Counted from the stretch's first letter, positions 34,833 through 46,500 are shown. The stretch is DNA of 64,000 bases from Argyresthia goedartella (GCA_949825045.1 OX463815.1:19771231-19835230), one strand, 5' to 3'. Notes: generated by a model from the sequence alone, not told the origin. Numbers and translations are program-made.

Positions 34833-35387
34833 CCTGGTATCATCCGTAAAGCACCTAGTAAAGTCACGTTAATGCAGATTAAGGCGTTTCCAGGTTAAAC
34901 AGAGATATCTGCACTTCGGAATTACGTATAATATTTTATATGTGCTATGCGGGCTCAGGCCAAAGTCACAGATTAGCTAGACCGCTATTATACCTACTTT
35001 ATATTGAGTAGATATGAATGAACCTAATCAAGTGCAAAATTTCTATCTACCCACAGGTACATAATAGGCATAGCGCGTATACGTGATACTCGGTGGATCA
35101 CGTCCAGACGCTTGCGGACCAGGTGCCGACTAGTATTGAAAAATACAAAATGCCGGGACCTGTTCTAGTCTATACGCCTCACCTCTAAAGCTGATGAGTT
35201 CTATTGCAGCATTCCAAAGTCAAGCAGCTATTTGTTTGACTATGTTAATTGATATCTAAAGAAAAAAAGACAACAATTCATAAACCTAAAAGACCACATG
35301 AAAATACCTCCCACATACAATGCCACTAAGTATATTACACTGCAGAAGTATAGGCAGTGCTTCAGACTTTGAAATTCGCTTTAAGAA

Positions 35388-35482
35388 CTTCGAATTCACA
35401 AAGAAATGATCTTTTTGTGGTCATTTCTTTGTGAATTCGAAGGATGCTTTAAGGGCCTTGAATGAAGTCAAGGCCCTTAAAG
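35388..35482. repeat. Two adjacent perfect hairpins
   Basis: First: 35388-35409 pairs with 35421-35442 (22 bp, 11-nt loop). Second, four bases later: 35447-35461 pairs with 35468-35482 (15 bp, 6-nt loop). The word GCTTTAAG precedes the first (35379-35386) and starts the second (35446-35453). The pair abuts a truncated SINE tail at 35485. Confidence 0.9.
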
Positions 35483-35484
35483 TA

Positions 35485-35540
35485 TACAGGCACGTATATT
35501 GTCCCCTAACTAGGATACCCTGTGTCATGGGAATCAGTTA
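35485..35540 (-). mobile_element. SINE family A, tail fragment
   Basis: ACAGGCACGTATATTGTCCC, CTAACTAGGATACCCTGTGT and CATGGGAATCAG match the minus-strand tail of family A (compare 58964-59020). The tRNA head is missing. Confidence 0.7.
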
Positions 35541-35767
35541 GCTTTAGAAGTAGGAAGAGTAACTCACTCTTTTATGTTACGTCCATTGTGCAGGTACATA
35601 TCAGGCGAATGCACTGGTAGATTACTGACGTAACCTCATTGTACGCTGGCCGATGCATTCTAATCCTTGGAAAGTTAGATCATTAGATGCAGGTAAGGAG
35701 TTGCATTCTTATCTAGACAAGCATGTACAATTGTTTAAGGTTATACCAAAAAATATATAAAGGAATA

Positions 35768-36160
35768 CGAATGTAAACGAAAGTGACAGCGTTAATTACT
35801 TCCATTTATGAAAGAAAAGCAAACAATGCGCTCGACTCGAACTAAAATAACGTAGCGCCGAAACACATAAATGTTTAAAAATAAACTACGCTATTTTGTC
35901 AAAAAGATTTTTAAGGAGAGTTTACGAATTCATAATATCCACTTTTTGAATGCAATTCCGCAAAGAAATTAGTCCGGATTTTAGAATTACAGGAAAAAAT
36001 TAAACAATTTAGAGGTCTTTTCGTAGTTGGATTTTATCGAGAAAATTTCATCTAATCGCGTTTTTCTTCTGTGAGAATCTTAATCAAATACCTTAACCCA
36101 AAAATGTAATCTGTAGATGACTTAATAATGGAGTAAATGGATTCCAAAAAAAACACATTT
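35768..36160 (+). repeat. Diverged copy of dispersed repeat D
   Basis: The order TTAATTACTTCC, AAAGAAAAGCAAACAATGCG, AACGTAGCGCCGAAAC, AAAATAAACTA and later TTATCGAGAAAATTT follows that of 370-640. Similarity is patchy, so boundaries are approximate. Confidence 0.5.
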
Positions 36161-36684
36161 TTTGGTATCGCTCTACTCAGTTAAGGCTGTCAAGGTTTCT
36201 TAAGGTAGGGGAGCGGTTGCCGGGGTCTTTTCGTGACGTCATTATGGCGAGAAACTTCAGCGCAAGGTCGGTATAGCATGAGATGTGACCCGGTTTTTAG
36301 GGTTCCGTACCTTTAAAAGGAAAACCGGTCAAGTGCGGGTCAGACACGCACACCAAGCTTTCCGTAATAAATATAGCAAAAAATAATAATAAGGAACTCA
36401 CTTAACATACACCTAGCCACAATATCACTATCATTCTTCACCAGCAAATAATTACTTTGTTTTTCATAGTGTTTGTATGATCGACAAAGCTGTATTTGCG
36501 GTTTTAAACTGCGTATTTTATTTTGTTCAAACTATTTTTTTAGTGTTTATTGAGATACACAACATATATATTTTTTAGATTTTTCACTCTCTCACTTTAA
36601 AAGTTGGAGGGGTGCGGGGGTGGTGGGGGGCACAAATTTTCCAGTTTGGAAAGGTCTTATCTCCTCACCTATCATTATAAAAGC

Positions 36685-37005
36685 TCGTACAGGACCCATC
36701 ATGCCCTCACTGTGGCTTGGAAAAAAGTAGCGAGCACTTCTTGGGAGAATGCGTAATGTATTCAAACATAAGATGGCGAACACTAGAGATGGATAACATT
36801 AAAGCAGATGACTTGTCAAACTTAAAGTTTAGCGACATCCTAGAATTCATTAAACGAACAAGAAGATTTGGGGAGGGACATCTGTTGATCCAACAGTAAT
36901 CAGTGCCCAAACACTGGGAATTGGGTGAAATAGTCACGATAGAGGACCGATCACCCGTCAGCGGGTTCAGCGGGCGTCCCACCTCATAATCATCATCATC
37001 ATCAT
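36685..37005 (+). pseudogene. LINE 3' end with zinc-binding C-terminus
   Basis: DPSCPHCGLEKSSEHFLGEC (CxxC...HxxxxC) then IRWRTLEMDNIKADDLSNLK and FIKRTRRFGEGHLL to a stop at 36897-36899. A short untranslated stretch ends in a (TCA)n run at 36988-37006, the tandem 3' tail of a LINE. Only the last roughly 75 codons inserted. Confidence 0.7.
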
Positions 37006-37314
37006 CTTGTCTATTTAACGACTTACTATAAGGAAAAATGGTTTCAGGAACCTCAACGACATTTTTAAAGACCTATCTATAAACACCCCACACATATAGG
37101 TTTGATGAAAAAAGTTTCAGCACCATGTGTTTGGGGGAGCCCTCCTTATTTTGTATTTTTTTCAATTATTGTATAAAAACTGTAAAGCGGTTCCCAGAAT
37201 ACATCTACATACCAAGTTTCAACTGTGTAGTCCTGATAGTTTCGGAATAAAGTTGCTGTGAAATACGGACGGGCGGACGGACAGACGGATAGAAGGACAG
37301 ATAGACTCGACGAA

Positions 37315-37605
37315 ACACCCTTGGCCGAAGATACGCGAGGAAATTCGGCATGATTCCGCGGCTGATTTTACGTTCCGACGCATTCGGCTGATATGATAAG
37401 TGCCGAACTTACGCGGCAGAAATTCAGTTGCGCAACTTCGTGTGCGTCTCGTTCAGTAGAGGTCTCGGCAATTGAAGCGCCCGACCGAAGTTTGATGTAC
37501 GCTATAACGCAACGTAATTTCGGCATTATGTGCCGACAGTAATTCAAATAGCATTGCAGGCGTAATCAAGCCGAACTTCGGACGTGTATCTTTGGCATAG
37601 TGTGT
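37315..37605. mobile_element. MITE nested in the GGGTTCCGTA element
   Basis: Left end ACACCCTTGGCCGAAGATAC and right end GTATCTTTGGCATAGTGTGT pair with a few mismatches. The body repeats CGAA/TTCGGC words (CCGAACTT, TTCGGCATT). The host element reads GACGAA on one side and AAGGGTTCC on the other. Confidence 0.75.
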
Positions 37606-37651
37606 TAAGACAACTACTAAGGGTTCCTTGTTTCTCTACGGAACCCCAAAA

Positions 37652-38060
37652 ACGAAACCATTAAAGGATCACTCGTGCGTCTGTCCTAGTTATAGGTGTG
37701 TAAAAGTAATATTAAACGACCGAATGTGGAGCCGATTAACATAAAATTTGGTTCACTTATGTATTTATGTGACCCGAACACGAACGTGTCACCCTAGCCA
37801 AAACATTTTGGGGCAATTTTGAGTGGCATATCAAAAATAAAAAACAACGTTTTTTAAACTGTGTCGTTTGACATTTCAAATGAAAGGGCTTATTGTAAGG
37901 ATTTTAAATATTTTTAATAGTTTTAAAGATATATATTTCATAACTTTGAAATACTTAGTTACAAAAATATTTAAGAAAAAAGGCAAAAAAATACCATACC
38001 CAAACTACAATCTAGTGAGAATTTGATGCACTTGATTTTACCAGCGTTTAACAATAAATT
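37652..38060. repeat. Further GGGTTCCGTA-family body sequence
   Basis: AAAGGATCACTCGTGCGTCTGTC, TTTGACATTTCAAATGAAAGGG-like text is typical of the internal part of the same family, here without its ends. Confidence 0.45.
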
Positions 38061-38116
38061 ATTAACTGTGAACCAAATTCATGGTTCAAAACAAAACATC
38101 ATTAACAGCATCAAAA

Positions 38117-38185
38117 TATAGGGAATCCTAGTTTGGGCCTAGATTAATGTTGGTAAATAGTGTCCAAGGTATTATTATTATTATA
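38117..38185 (+). mobile_element. SINE family B, tail fragment
   Basis: AGGGAATCCTAGTTTGGGCC, AATAGTGTCCAAGGTATTAT match the 3' end of the copy at 20367-20635; the head is absent. Confidence 0.8.
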
Positions 38186-38389
38186 GCAAAAGTAATCGTA
38201 CAATAACTATCACACGATTCTTAGTAAGTCTCTGAGAAATATTTAAATATCAATTTTATCCTCGTTATTCCAAAGCAAAAGTTACATTCCTAAACATTTG
38301 GTTAGCTTATTGTGACCATGGCAAACATTTTGTCTTTCAATTTTAAAGACCAGTGAAGAATCATCAGCAAGTAACATTGTGTCAGTCAA

Positions 38390-39320
38390 TTTCTCCACCA
38401 TAAAAGGCATATTTTTAGATCATTCATATACCAGGAATAAGAAAGCGCCTAATATGGAACCTTGTGGAACGCCGACTTTTACATCCGATCCATCAGATTT
38501 AACACCCTTGACTTCTGTCTTTTGAATTATATTGCTTATGTATCATCTTAGTAACGCTTCATTTGTAACTGCGTAATGATTTCATTTAATTCAATTCAAT
38601 TCAATTTCTTTATTTCAGACTTCAATATCCATAATAACAGTCGGTACATTAAAATATCAATTCACAAGTAAAATATATCAACAAACATTTAATCAATACC
38701 GCATTCTGATCAACACAATAAAATGCCTTCGATACAATTAAAAAAATGCCGACAGCATCCTGTGTGGCCTCCCATGCAGAGAAAGTATGCCTGCCCTGCA
38801 TCCATAGTCGATTCATCCCGAGTGAAACCGTTTTGTTTGGCGTGGAGTTGTTTTGTACGGTTAAAGTATGTGACCATTTGGTTGAGTATAATTTATACAA
38901 ATATTTTACTTATAGCTGGAAGAACATATTGGTCTGAAATTTGAAGGATCACCCTTATCTCAGACTTGAACTGAGGTTTCAGTTTACTGTGTTTCACGAG
39001 GTCTGGGAAAGCTCCATCGTCAACACATTTATTGCATATATCAGCTAAGTGTGGGGCTATAACCAGAATTACTGAACCAATGACTTTGACTGATATACCC
39101 CACAGGTCTTCAGTATTTTTAAGTTAAGTTAAGTAATCTAAACGTTTTGACATGTCGTGGGGAGAGCCATGTTTAAATTTACAATCTACATTACGGACGC
39201 TAGTTTTTTAACAAAGTCTCTGCTGTAAGCAGATGAATGACGCTCTGTTGTGAGTAAGGGTACATTGGTGAAGAATGTTTCGAAAGCTCGAGCTCCTTTA
39301 GCGTTGGATATAACAACATC
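38390..39320 (-). pseudogene. Jockey-like LINE reverse transcriptase remnant
   Basis: In order on the minus strand: FETFFTNVPLLTTE (about 39290), GISVKVIGSVILVIAPHLAD (39110), CVDDGAFPDLVKHSK (39040), DAVGIFLIVSKAFYCVDQ (38740; motif A with the catalytic D altered) and VGVPQGSILGAFLFLVYE (38480; motif B). Every block needs a frame change and stops are frequent. The catalytic AxDD block is not visible. It is a dead, internally eroded copy. Confidence 0.75.
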
Positions 39321-39379
39321 ATCACATATACATATATCTTTAAGCAGAAATCATTGACCATTCGTATAACTTTGCCAGT

Positions 39380-39495
39380 TTCACGGTTTTTTATTTGTCA
39401 AACCTAATACCCAATCCCAATGCAAGAAACTTGAATCCCATTGTGCGGTGGTATGGAACCCTTCGTGCGCGAGTCCGACTCGCATTTGACCGTGT
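39380..39495. repeat. GGGTTCCGTA-family MITE end
   Basis: ATGGAACCCTTCGTGCGCGA and GTCCGACTCGCATTTGACCG form the conserved right end of this family, with no matching left end close by. Confidence 0.55.
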
Positions 39496-39719
39496 GTTTA
39501 ATATGTTGTTATTGCCCCTGAGAGAAGTTTATTACCAAATTTGAAGCCCTGAAATCCCTGTGCTTCCCGTAGTGCTCGAAAAACTGCAAAATTCTAGCAC
39601 TTGCTGCAGAGAAAGCTACCTTTTAGGAATCGTTATTAGAGTATATTAACTCTACTTTGGTTAAGTAAACTTAACTTGATACAAATTGAGTGCAACCAGA
39701 GCTCCTGGTGGTAGGTCCT

Positions 39720-40170
39720 CCAACTCGTCCTGACTGAGTGACTCACTAACTGACCGATATATCGACGCACAGCCTAAACCGCTGGTACTAGAGACATGAA
39801 ACTTCGTTCAAGGCCTCCTTATAAAGCGAAGGCTAGCACTAAGAAGGGGTTTGGCGAAATTATTCCCCTAAGGGTGGGAAATGGGGGGTTACAAGTTGAG
39901 TGAAGGAACATAAATGAAAATCAAAAACCACTTCACTTATGAAGCTGACATTTTGCAGGTATGTTGTTTATGGTCTGAGATGTCAATTAGGCAAGTTATT
40001 TAAAAAAAAAACCCTGCTAAGGGGGGAGGAGGGTGAACTTTGTATGTACAAGAAAAACCTACTTGAAGCTGTAATTTGGCAGGTACCTATGTATATAGTA
40101 TAGAGATATGAGACATCCGTTCAGTAAAGTTTTCATTGAAATTTGCCCCCACATGTGTTTGGTAGATCGA
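39720..40170 (-). repeat. Dispersed repeat E, longer copy
   Basis: CGCACAGCCTAAACCGCTGG is the inverted form of a word at 21588-21607. The body has two related phrases, GAAGCTGACATTTTGCAGGT and GAAGCTGTAATTTGGCAGGT, about 120 bases apart, which suggests an internal duplication. Noncoding. Confidence 0.5.
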
Positions 40171-40199
40171 TGCAAATCCTTAAAATGAACCATTTAGGC

Positions 40200-42490
40200 C
40201 AAACTGTGTTCGTCGAAGTTGTTTCTTTTTTTATCGATGGTTTTTGACGAAAGAACCCAGAATTTTACAGTTAATTGGGATTTCGAACTAAAACTGATTT
40301 CTTTTTTAATCATTTCATGGACATGCCAGTTAGTTCCATAATTTTGCAGTTTTTCGAGTAACACAGGGTTTTCAGGGTTACAAACTTGTACTCTCAGAGG
40401 TACTAACAACATAAAAAAAAGATACATGAGCGTTAGCGACGTTTGCCATTTTTGTGTCGATATATTTGTTTATACAATACTCGTACAAATGCATTTGATT
40501 CAGTACGGACTGAGTTACCGATAAATGGGGAATGGTTGCATCGCACTTCCATAAGCGTGTCAGTGAGGAGACCAATGGTTACCTGCTTACAATGTGGCGT
40601 TGATAAAACGTTCACAGAATGCCTCATTAATATCTAATAAGGAGTATGCATGAGCAGTTTGCACATTGCACTTCCTGCTTGCGTGCGTGGTGTCTTTACT
40701 TCTCTATGCAGCTCTTTAGCTGGGACAACTATAGCCAAAGGTCTGTTGCCACTTTTTTATGTTTCAGTGATGGGATTCAATGATAAGTTGTCAGGTTAAA
40801 GGCCTATGGTAGGAAAACATCCTCTGGCAAATTATTTTGTTTGTTTAAGGAGTGTTATTTTTAATAAAAAATATAACAGAATCACGAAGAGTTGTTTTAT
40901 GAGTTAGCGCTATCAAGTCATCTTTGTAATTAATTATCACATAGAAAATTATTGCTGAAATTGTACTAAAACGAAAGTTTCACCAGCATTTGGTGTATAC
41001 CATTTTTTACATCTTTCCCGTCAATTCTCCACGGATTTGTTAAGGTACAAAGTGCCGCGTACGTGATATGTCGTGAAATTTGCGAAGATATTTGAATCAT
41101 TAATTTGGTAATTCGCAGGGGGTATTAAAACACGTCTCTTATATCCCTTTGATTTATAAAACTCGTGTAGTTCAATATTTGTTGCTGTAGCGGAAACAGA
41201 AATACACATTCTGTGAAAATTTAAACTATCTACCTTTTAAGGTTTATGAGATAATGGACAGACAGCGGAGGCTTATGGGTATGGGACCCTAAAAATTGTG
41301 TCATTTTATTTATTGAATTATTTAAAATTAGCAGCCACTTTTCATATTATTAGAAATAACTTTGTAACGACAAAGTTTAGGCGTAAGTTTGATAAGAATT
41401 TACAAAGCTGGTTAAGTGGTTAAGTAGTCATACCTTTTTTTCAGGAGATTCTCAATATCGGTCATCTGATTGCGGAAAGAAAAATATGCACTCGGTTTTT
41501 TCCCCAAGTAATTCAATATACGTATCTAACAAAACTCTTATCTGGATATATTGGTAAACTATCTTTGTTTTACAACAATAAGAACTTAGAAAACTTATCA
41601 TTTGCAGCGAAAAAATGAAACCATTAGTACGGTAAACGTTTGGAAAATTTCGGTAAACAATAATTCTTGGTAACACTATGTTTTTATTTTCAATATTTAA
41701 ACTGGTTTTTTGAAATTAGGTAAGCTGTCTTCACCTTTGCATGAGAGACCATTATTTACAGGACATCTTGTATAATAGAATACATAAATCTGCTGAAATA
41801 TATATTGCCTCACCACTCATGACATAAAAAAATACTTTTAAAACTGTACTTATATATAATCACTGAAATATGAATGTGATGGTAAGACCGAGAACCTACG
41901 AACGATTAACCGAGAACCTACGAATGATTAACCGAGAACCTATATACTAATGATTAACATATAACAAATGATCTATTTATGCTGGTCAAATTACCGTACG
42001 CATTTATTTATGCATGACATAATATAGTTTTTAGTATTATCTCATTCACACACACTCACTTATATTCATACACAAAAGAGAGGTTTCCCCTAATAAATTT
42101 TAGATTTAGTCATGTTTTTGTAGATTAACCTATCTTATTTGCTTCAGTTCCTGCTATAGACCTGTGTAATATTTATTAGCAATACATGCTTTTAAGGACA
42201 GAGCACTGAGGCCTGAAATACAGGTTTAAAACTAGCTCTGGCTCAGATGGTTCAGTTATTTATGTGTCACATATTCGTAAAGCACGTAAAATCTTGTAAG
42301 CTTCTCAGTTTTTAATCGCCTAAATAAACGATTATAAAAATAATTATAAGTTTGAACTAGGGTCCAAAGCCCACACTCAACGCCACAACGAAGATAGAGC
42401 GGTATAGCTAACTAAATATGTATCTATTGCTGTCGGAAATTAATGTTTCAATTATTATTATTACTACTATTTATTACCATATATTACCAG
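40200..42490. other. No gene recognised
   Basis: No supported exon. A short plus-strand frame at 40443-40637 ends with TCLQCGVDKTFTECLINI, which may be a worn LINE C-terminus but is too short to call. The phrase CGAGAACCTACGAA-TGATTAACC is repeated about three times at 41888-41945. Confidence 0.4.
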
Positions 42491-42557
42491 GATATCACAG
42501 GACATTATATTGATATTATTGGTACACGTGTGTGTAAATATAATGTCCTGTGATATC
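42491..42557. repeat. Perfect hairpin, 20-bp arms, 27-nt loop
   Basis: 42491-42510 is the exact reverse complement of 42538-42557 (GATATCACAGG / CCTGTGATATC). Smaller foldbacks follow at 42791-42809 and 42947-42976. Confidence 0.9.
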
Positions 42558-43029
42558 GTCTAAGTATGCACTCATTGCCAATAAGAAGTTTCGGGGTACC
42601 TAACATAACATAATATTTACTACAGGAACATACTTTGCTTCTAGCCTTCATTTCAAAGGGTTCACACCAGATCGCTGCGAACAAAGGCAAAACAAACCAT
42701 TTTAACCGTCGAGTTTTTTTTTTAATTCTCTAGACATTCTAAGTACAAATCCAAGCATTCGGTATGATTTTTGTAAGTATAATGTGGTGTCACTATGATA
42801 TAGTGACAACTCTGGATTAGAGTTGTAAATTAACCGTTAAACCCAAAAGAGCACGGTTAAATGCTCGCTACTGTGGCTATTGTGCAGTTAAATCGGTTAG
42901 ATATTCATATATCTATAACATGCTGACACTACTGGAAATATAAAATACGTGACATAACTATAAAGTCATGTCACGTGTTTTGACATGACTTCTTGGACCT
43001 CTTGGACAATCTTGGACCTTATGATGACG

Positions 43030-43375
43030 GACATACACGCCGATAGGGTGACTGTTTCAGCTGAGGTAGAGCCGCTAGTGCCTGCAGACGCGTATCATCC
43101 GCCGTTAGAGGTGATATTCCAACGTATGGTAGATCCAACGCTTTATTTCTAACTCCGTAATTATTTAATTTCATTAGTAGCGTATCATGATCAACTCAAT
43201 CAAATGCCTTCGACAGATCGCAAAAAACTCCGACAGTATCCAGAGGCCGCACTGGCCTCTGCGCCAAAGATAGGCATCACAGTGCACCTCTTCTACACCC
43301 CTTTCCCCGCTGCTGGTATACTTTCTGAGCAGGTTTTTTAAAAATAAAACAGATGGCGTTGAAGTCATTACGGTA
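43030..43375 (-). pseudogene. LINE reverse transcriptase fragment
   Basis: The minus strand reads TVGVFCDLSKAFD-VDHDTLL-like text across a stop (43240-43185), then MKLNNYGVRNKA (43160), the motif A region of a jockey-type polymerase. The same segment appears alone at 25700-25785 and within 38690-38760. It lies just downstream of the eIF2B3 stop codon. Confidence 0.65.
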
Positions 43376-43523
43376 AATTTCTTCTCCTTTAGCGCACGAT
43401 GAATGTGGTAAATATAGCAGATATAACAAACTCAGCAACTCATTTTAAATTACCATCAGAAAAATCCGTAATAAAATAATTATAAATATATTATTCATAT
43501 AAAATAAAGTATCAAATAAAGAT

Positions 43524-46048
43524 TCATCCGAGCGTAATCACATTGTCGCTGGTTTCCGCATGTAACTGATGATTGCTAGTGGTGGATGCAGATACTATGT
43601 GGTGCGGACCGATCAGGCAGAACTGTAGGAAGCAGCTATTCTCGATAGTTGCTCCAGTGTAGACTATGCAGTCTTGCAGGACAGATCTGCAACGTGAAGG
43701 AAATTATTGATATTATAACAAAATACTAAATAAGCTAAATAAGGGATATTTGGCATTATTTTCATTACGAAATGCAGCTACAAATAAGTAATGGGTTTAA
43801 TTTGTTTATACACCTCCTGGGATGTAAAAGATGTATCGAAAGATAAACAGATAGTCAGAAAGCCATAAGGTTTTTAAATTAAGGTTCTAAAGGTTTTTAT
43901 TTAAGAATATTGCATTGAATTTGCATAATGTGCCATAATTTGAAGATGCCAGTGATAGAATTGTGATGCAAAAATAATTTAGTGCCAAACATTTCATTTC
44001 ATGGAATGCTTGGGTTCTGGTGCAATAATTAAGCTATGCATATATGTAAAAAAAAAAACTAATATGATTGAGCTCCATGATCTAATGGGTTTCACGCTTG
44101 CTTCTTCCACAGGAGATGTAGGTTTCGATTCCTGACCATTTACCAATGAGATAATTAGTTTATCTTAAGTACAATCGAACCAACTGAATCATGACCCACT
44201 TGCCTGATAATTCGTTTGAAATTTTCAAACTTGCAAGATCTATCGTAATGTCAGTGTCTAATCAAATGATAACAAGTTTGTTACCAAGGAAATAAACCTT
44301 CAAGCGAATTTCGACCTACTTGCATTTAAGGGGTTTAGCAAAATAAGCTTATGGTGGGTCATGATTCAGATGGTTCGATAGTACATTATCTGACTGTGTT
44401 TCGGATGACAAGTTAAGCTGTAGGTCCCGGCTACTATCACTACATGGTAGTGCTCATAAAACCCCTCCACCAACCCAAACTGAGCCAGTGTGGTGGAGTA
44501 TGGCCTAATCTTACTCGTATCCGGGTAAAGGCTTATGCCCCTCAGTGGGAACATTAATGTGTTGTCTTACCCTTCCTTCACTGTAACATTGTTCATCAGC
44601 ACACAATTAGTGATCCTGACTTTATTCTCAACAGTACAGTTACAACCAATAAATGTCTGCTTTATGGACGTCTTCTCACTGATTACAGTTTTGTCTCCCA
44701 CTGTACTCTGATCACAAATCTGTCTAGTTTTCACTTCGCTCGTAGGATGAAATCTCTCTGTGAGAGGAGTACCTGTGAGCGCCTCCCAATTGGCTAAAAT
44801 CTGCAAAACGAGCCCTCAATTAGTACCTACAAAGTTAAACTTCAAACATAATGGGATTGGGATGAATGTTGGCTCAGTCCTATATCATACTTATAAATAA
44901 TACATAATACCAACCTTATGATTAGCCAAGCAAAATGTTGAAAGTGTATTGACCCTAATCCCAAAAGTGTTCTTATCAGGAATATGAGCATAACATCTTA
45001 TTAAATCATTGCAATACACTCCCTTATTGCCATTTGTGCGGTCATTGTATGAAGATATTAATCTTATTTGGCTTTCATAGCCCTTTTCTACGGCATAATC
45101 AAACACATCTTTAGTGACTTCTATATTTCTCTCGGAAGTGCCTTGTTTGTTTGCTAAATCCTTGGGTTTGCTCAATTGTTTTTTTACAATATATGGCAAG
45201 AGCTCCCCTTTTACCGACGTGAACTTATCTGCCTCTACTAAATAGTTAAATACCCAATGCTTCATCACATATACATGGGCATCTAACAAGCGACTGAACA
45301 TGCTTATTGAGTCAAACTTCTTTATGATAATTCTTGGCAGCGTCACTTGGTCCTCAAAGTCACTTGAACTGGCAACAAACACCAGTCTTTGAGTTTCTTT
45401 ATCAATGCAGACTAGATCCCGGTCAGGTTTCACTTTGGACTTCAGGCCAGGTAGTTCAATCCATTCTTCTGGTCCTTTGTCAAAGAATAAAGTTGCGAAT
45501 GCTGCATCATGTTTACGATAGAGATTCAGTAATTCTGTGACATTAGCGTCTGTGATAAGATCACCAGATACAACTGCAAGGTCAGTGAAAACTCGGTTGC
45601 TGATGTGTTTTAGAGTATCTGCAGTTCCCCAGTCTTCTTCTGATGGTATAACTACTAGATCATATTTTATTTTAAGAGGGCATCTTTCTAGTGCACTCAG
45701 TATGTTAGATTTGTCCTCATCCAGTACCACAATCATAGTTTCTGAAGAAAAAAAAACATGAGATGATGCAATATTTTTATATAGCAGAGCAAGTACTTAT
45801 ATGCAATAACTACAATCTGTTATTGTGGACGGGTAGAGTTTAAAATGTTAACAATGGTTTTCGTCTACCGCAAAGTGTAGTAACTTACCTTGAAAGCCAA
45901 TCTTTTCCAACATGTTCAAAGAATACCACAGCACTGGGTAAGGTCCAACAGGCAGGAGGCACTTAGAGACAGAGCCCCCGACATCAGGCAGACGAGAGCC
46001 TCTCCCAGCTGCCAAGACCACGGCTTGGAACTCCAGAATCTTATGCAT
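43524..46048 (-). CDS. EIF2B3: Translation initiation factor eIF2B subunit gamma
   Basis: Four exons join to 460 codons (459 residues): 46048-45889, 45741-44915, 44800-44571 and 43686-43524, with GT-AG junctions and consistent phases (1, 0, 2). The N-terminus has the nucleotidyltransferase-like signature VVLAAGRGSRL (residues about 10-20) and KCLLPVG; the middle carries VVSGDLITDANV; the C-terminal 110 residues form left-handed beta-helix hexad repeats (QICDQSTVGDKTVISEKTSI, VRITNCVLMNNVTVKEGSVL, QDCIVYTGATIENSCFL). Length matches the roughly 450-residue family. eIF2B is the decameric exchange factor that reloads eIF2 with GTP; gamma pairs with epsilon in the catalytic subcomplex. I chose the ATG at 46048 because the in-frame triplet further upstream is GTG. 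The exon 2 donor is AAG|GTTGGT, slightly off consensus. Intron 3 holds a SINE with a nested MITE. The frame is intact, so the gene is probably functional. Confidence 0.95.
44070..44561 (+). mobile_element. tRNA-derived SINE, family C, split by a MITE
   Basis: Head GAGCTCCATGATCTAATGGG, B-box-like AGGTTTCGATTCCTG, then after an insertion the body CGGATGACAAGTTAAGCTGT, ACCCCTCCACCAACCC and GTAAAGGCTTATGCCCCTCA. It lies in intron 3 of eIF2B3, antisense to it. Confidence 0.85.
44174..44379. mobile_element. 206-bp MITE inside the SINE, with target duplication
   Basis: Left end ATCGAACCAACTGAATCATG (44174 on) and right end CATGATTCAGATGGTTCGAT (to 44379) are inverted with one mismatch in the first 20, and the pairing extends 6 more bases. 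AGTACA occurs immediately on both sides (44168-44173 and 44380-44385). The intact SINE at 4914 has a single AGTACA at this place, so the insertion is proven by comparison. Confidence 0.9.
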
Positions 46049-46439
46049 TTTTGGCACTTCCTTATTCCGTGAGGGTTATGGGGCTGAAACATGATAGAAT
46101 ATCGCGTTGGTGGCAGAATCGTGAATACATATTAGATGCGGAAAGTCGGTAATTTAAAAAGGTACTTACAAACTAGCTTAGAGGTAACAATATTCAATGT
46201 TTTAACTTAATTTCGACGAAAAATGTTGTTGGTGATCGTCGAGTCGTGAGAGAGATGAATGAAATGAAACCCTAAATGTAATGTCAAGTATTGAACTGTC
46301 ATCACAAATGAAAAACACAAATTAAAAACATGAACACAGCCTAGCTGCTCAACTTCAAAAATATTGTCAAATCTAAAAAGCTGCTACCATCGTGTTAGGT
46401 TGACATGTAAGAACAAAAGAAACTCTCGTGAACTCTCGT

Positions 46440-46500
46440 CTCGTTCACAATTTGTCGATAGTTTATAAATACTTCGAAAATGTATAAACTGACGATTCTT
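46440..46500. repeat. Fragment of the 26087-type MITE
   Basis: TCACAATTTGTCGATAGTTTATAAA and ATAAACTGACGA match the end region of the MITE at 26087-26375. It lies about 400 bases upstream of the eIF2B3 start codon. Confidence 0.6.

Larger units (their letters stand above)
36291..37651. mobile_element. GGGTTCCGTA-family MITE region, multiply invaded
   Basis: TTTTTAGGGTTCCGTACC at 36294 and CTACGGAACCCCAAAAAC at 37635 are inverted ends of an abundant lepidopteran-type MITE. Inside are a LINE 3' end (36685-37005), a second MITE (37315-37605) and the usual body words (AAACCGGTCAAGTGCGGGTC, GGACGGGCGGACGGACAGAC). More body sequence of the same family follows at 37652-38060, and an isolated right end at 39440-39493, so several partial copies are interleaved. 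Confidence 0.6.

Noticed and set aside
40443..40637. Possible LINE zinc-binding C-terminus (CLQCGVDKTFTEC)
   Set aside because: Too short and the spacing of Cys and His does not fit well; left unassigned.
45848..46057. eIF2B gamma starting at 46057
   Set aside because: That triplet is GTG on the minus strand; the first in-frame ATG is at 46048 and fits the family N-terminus.
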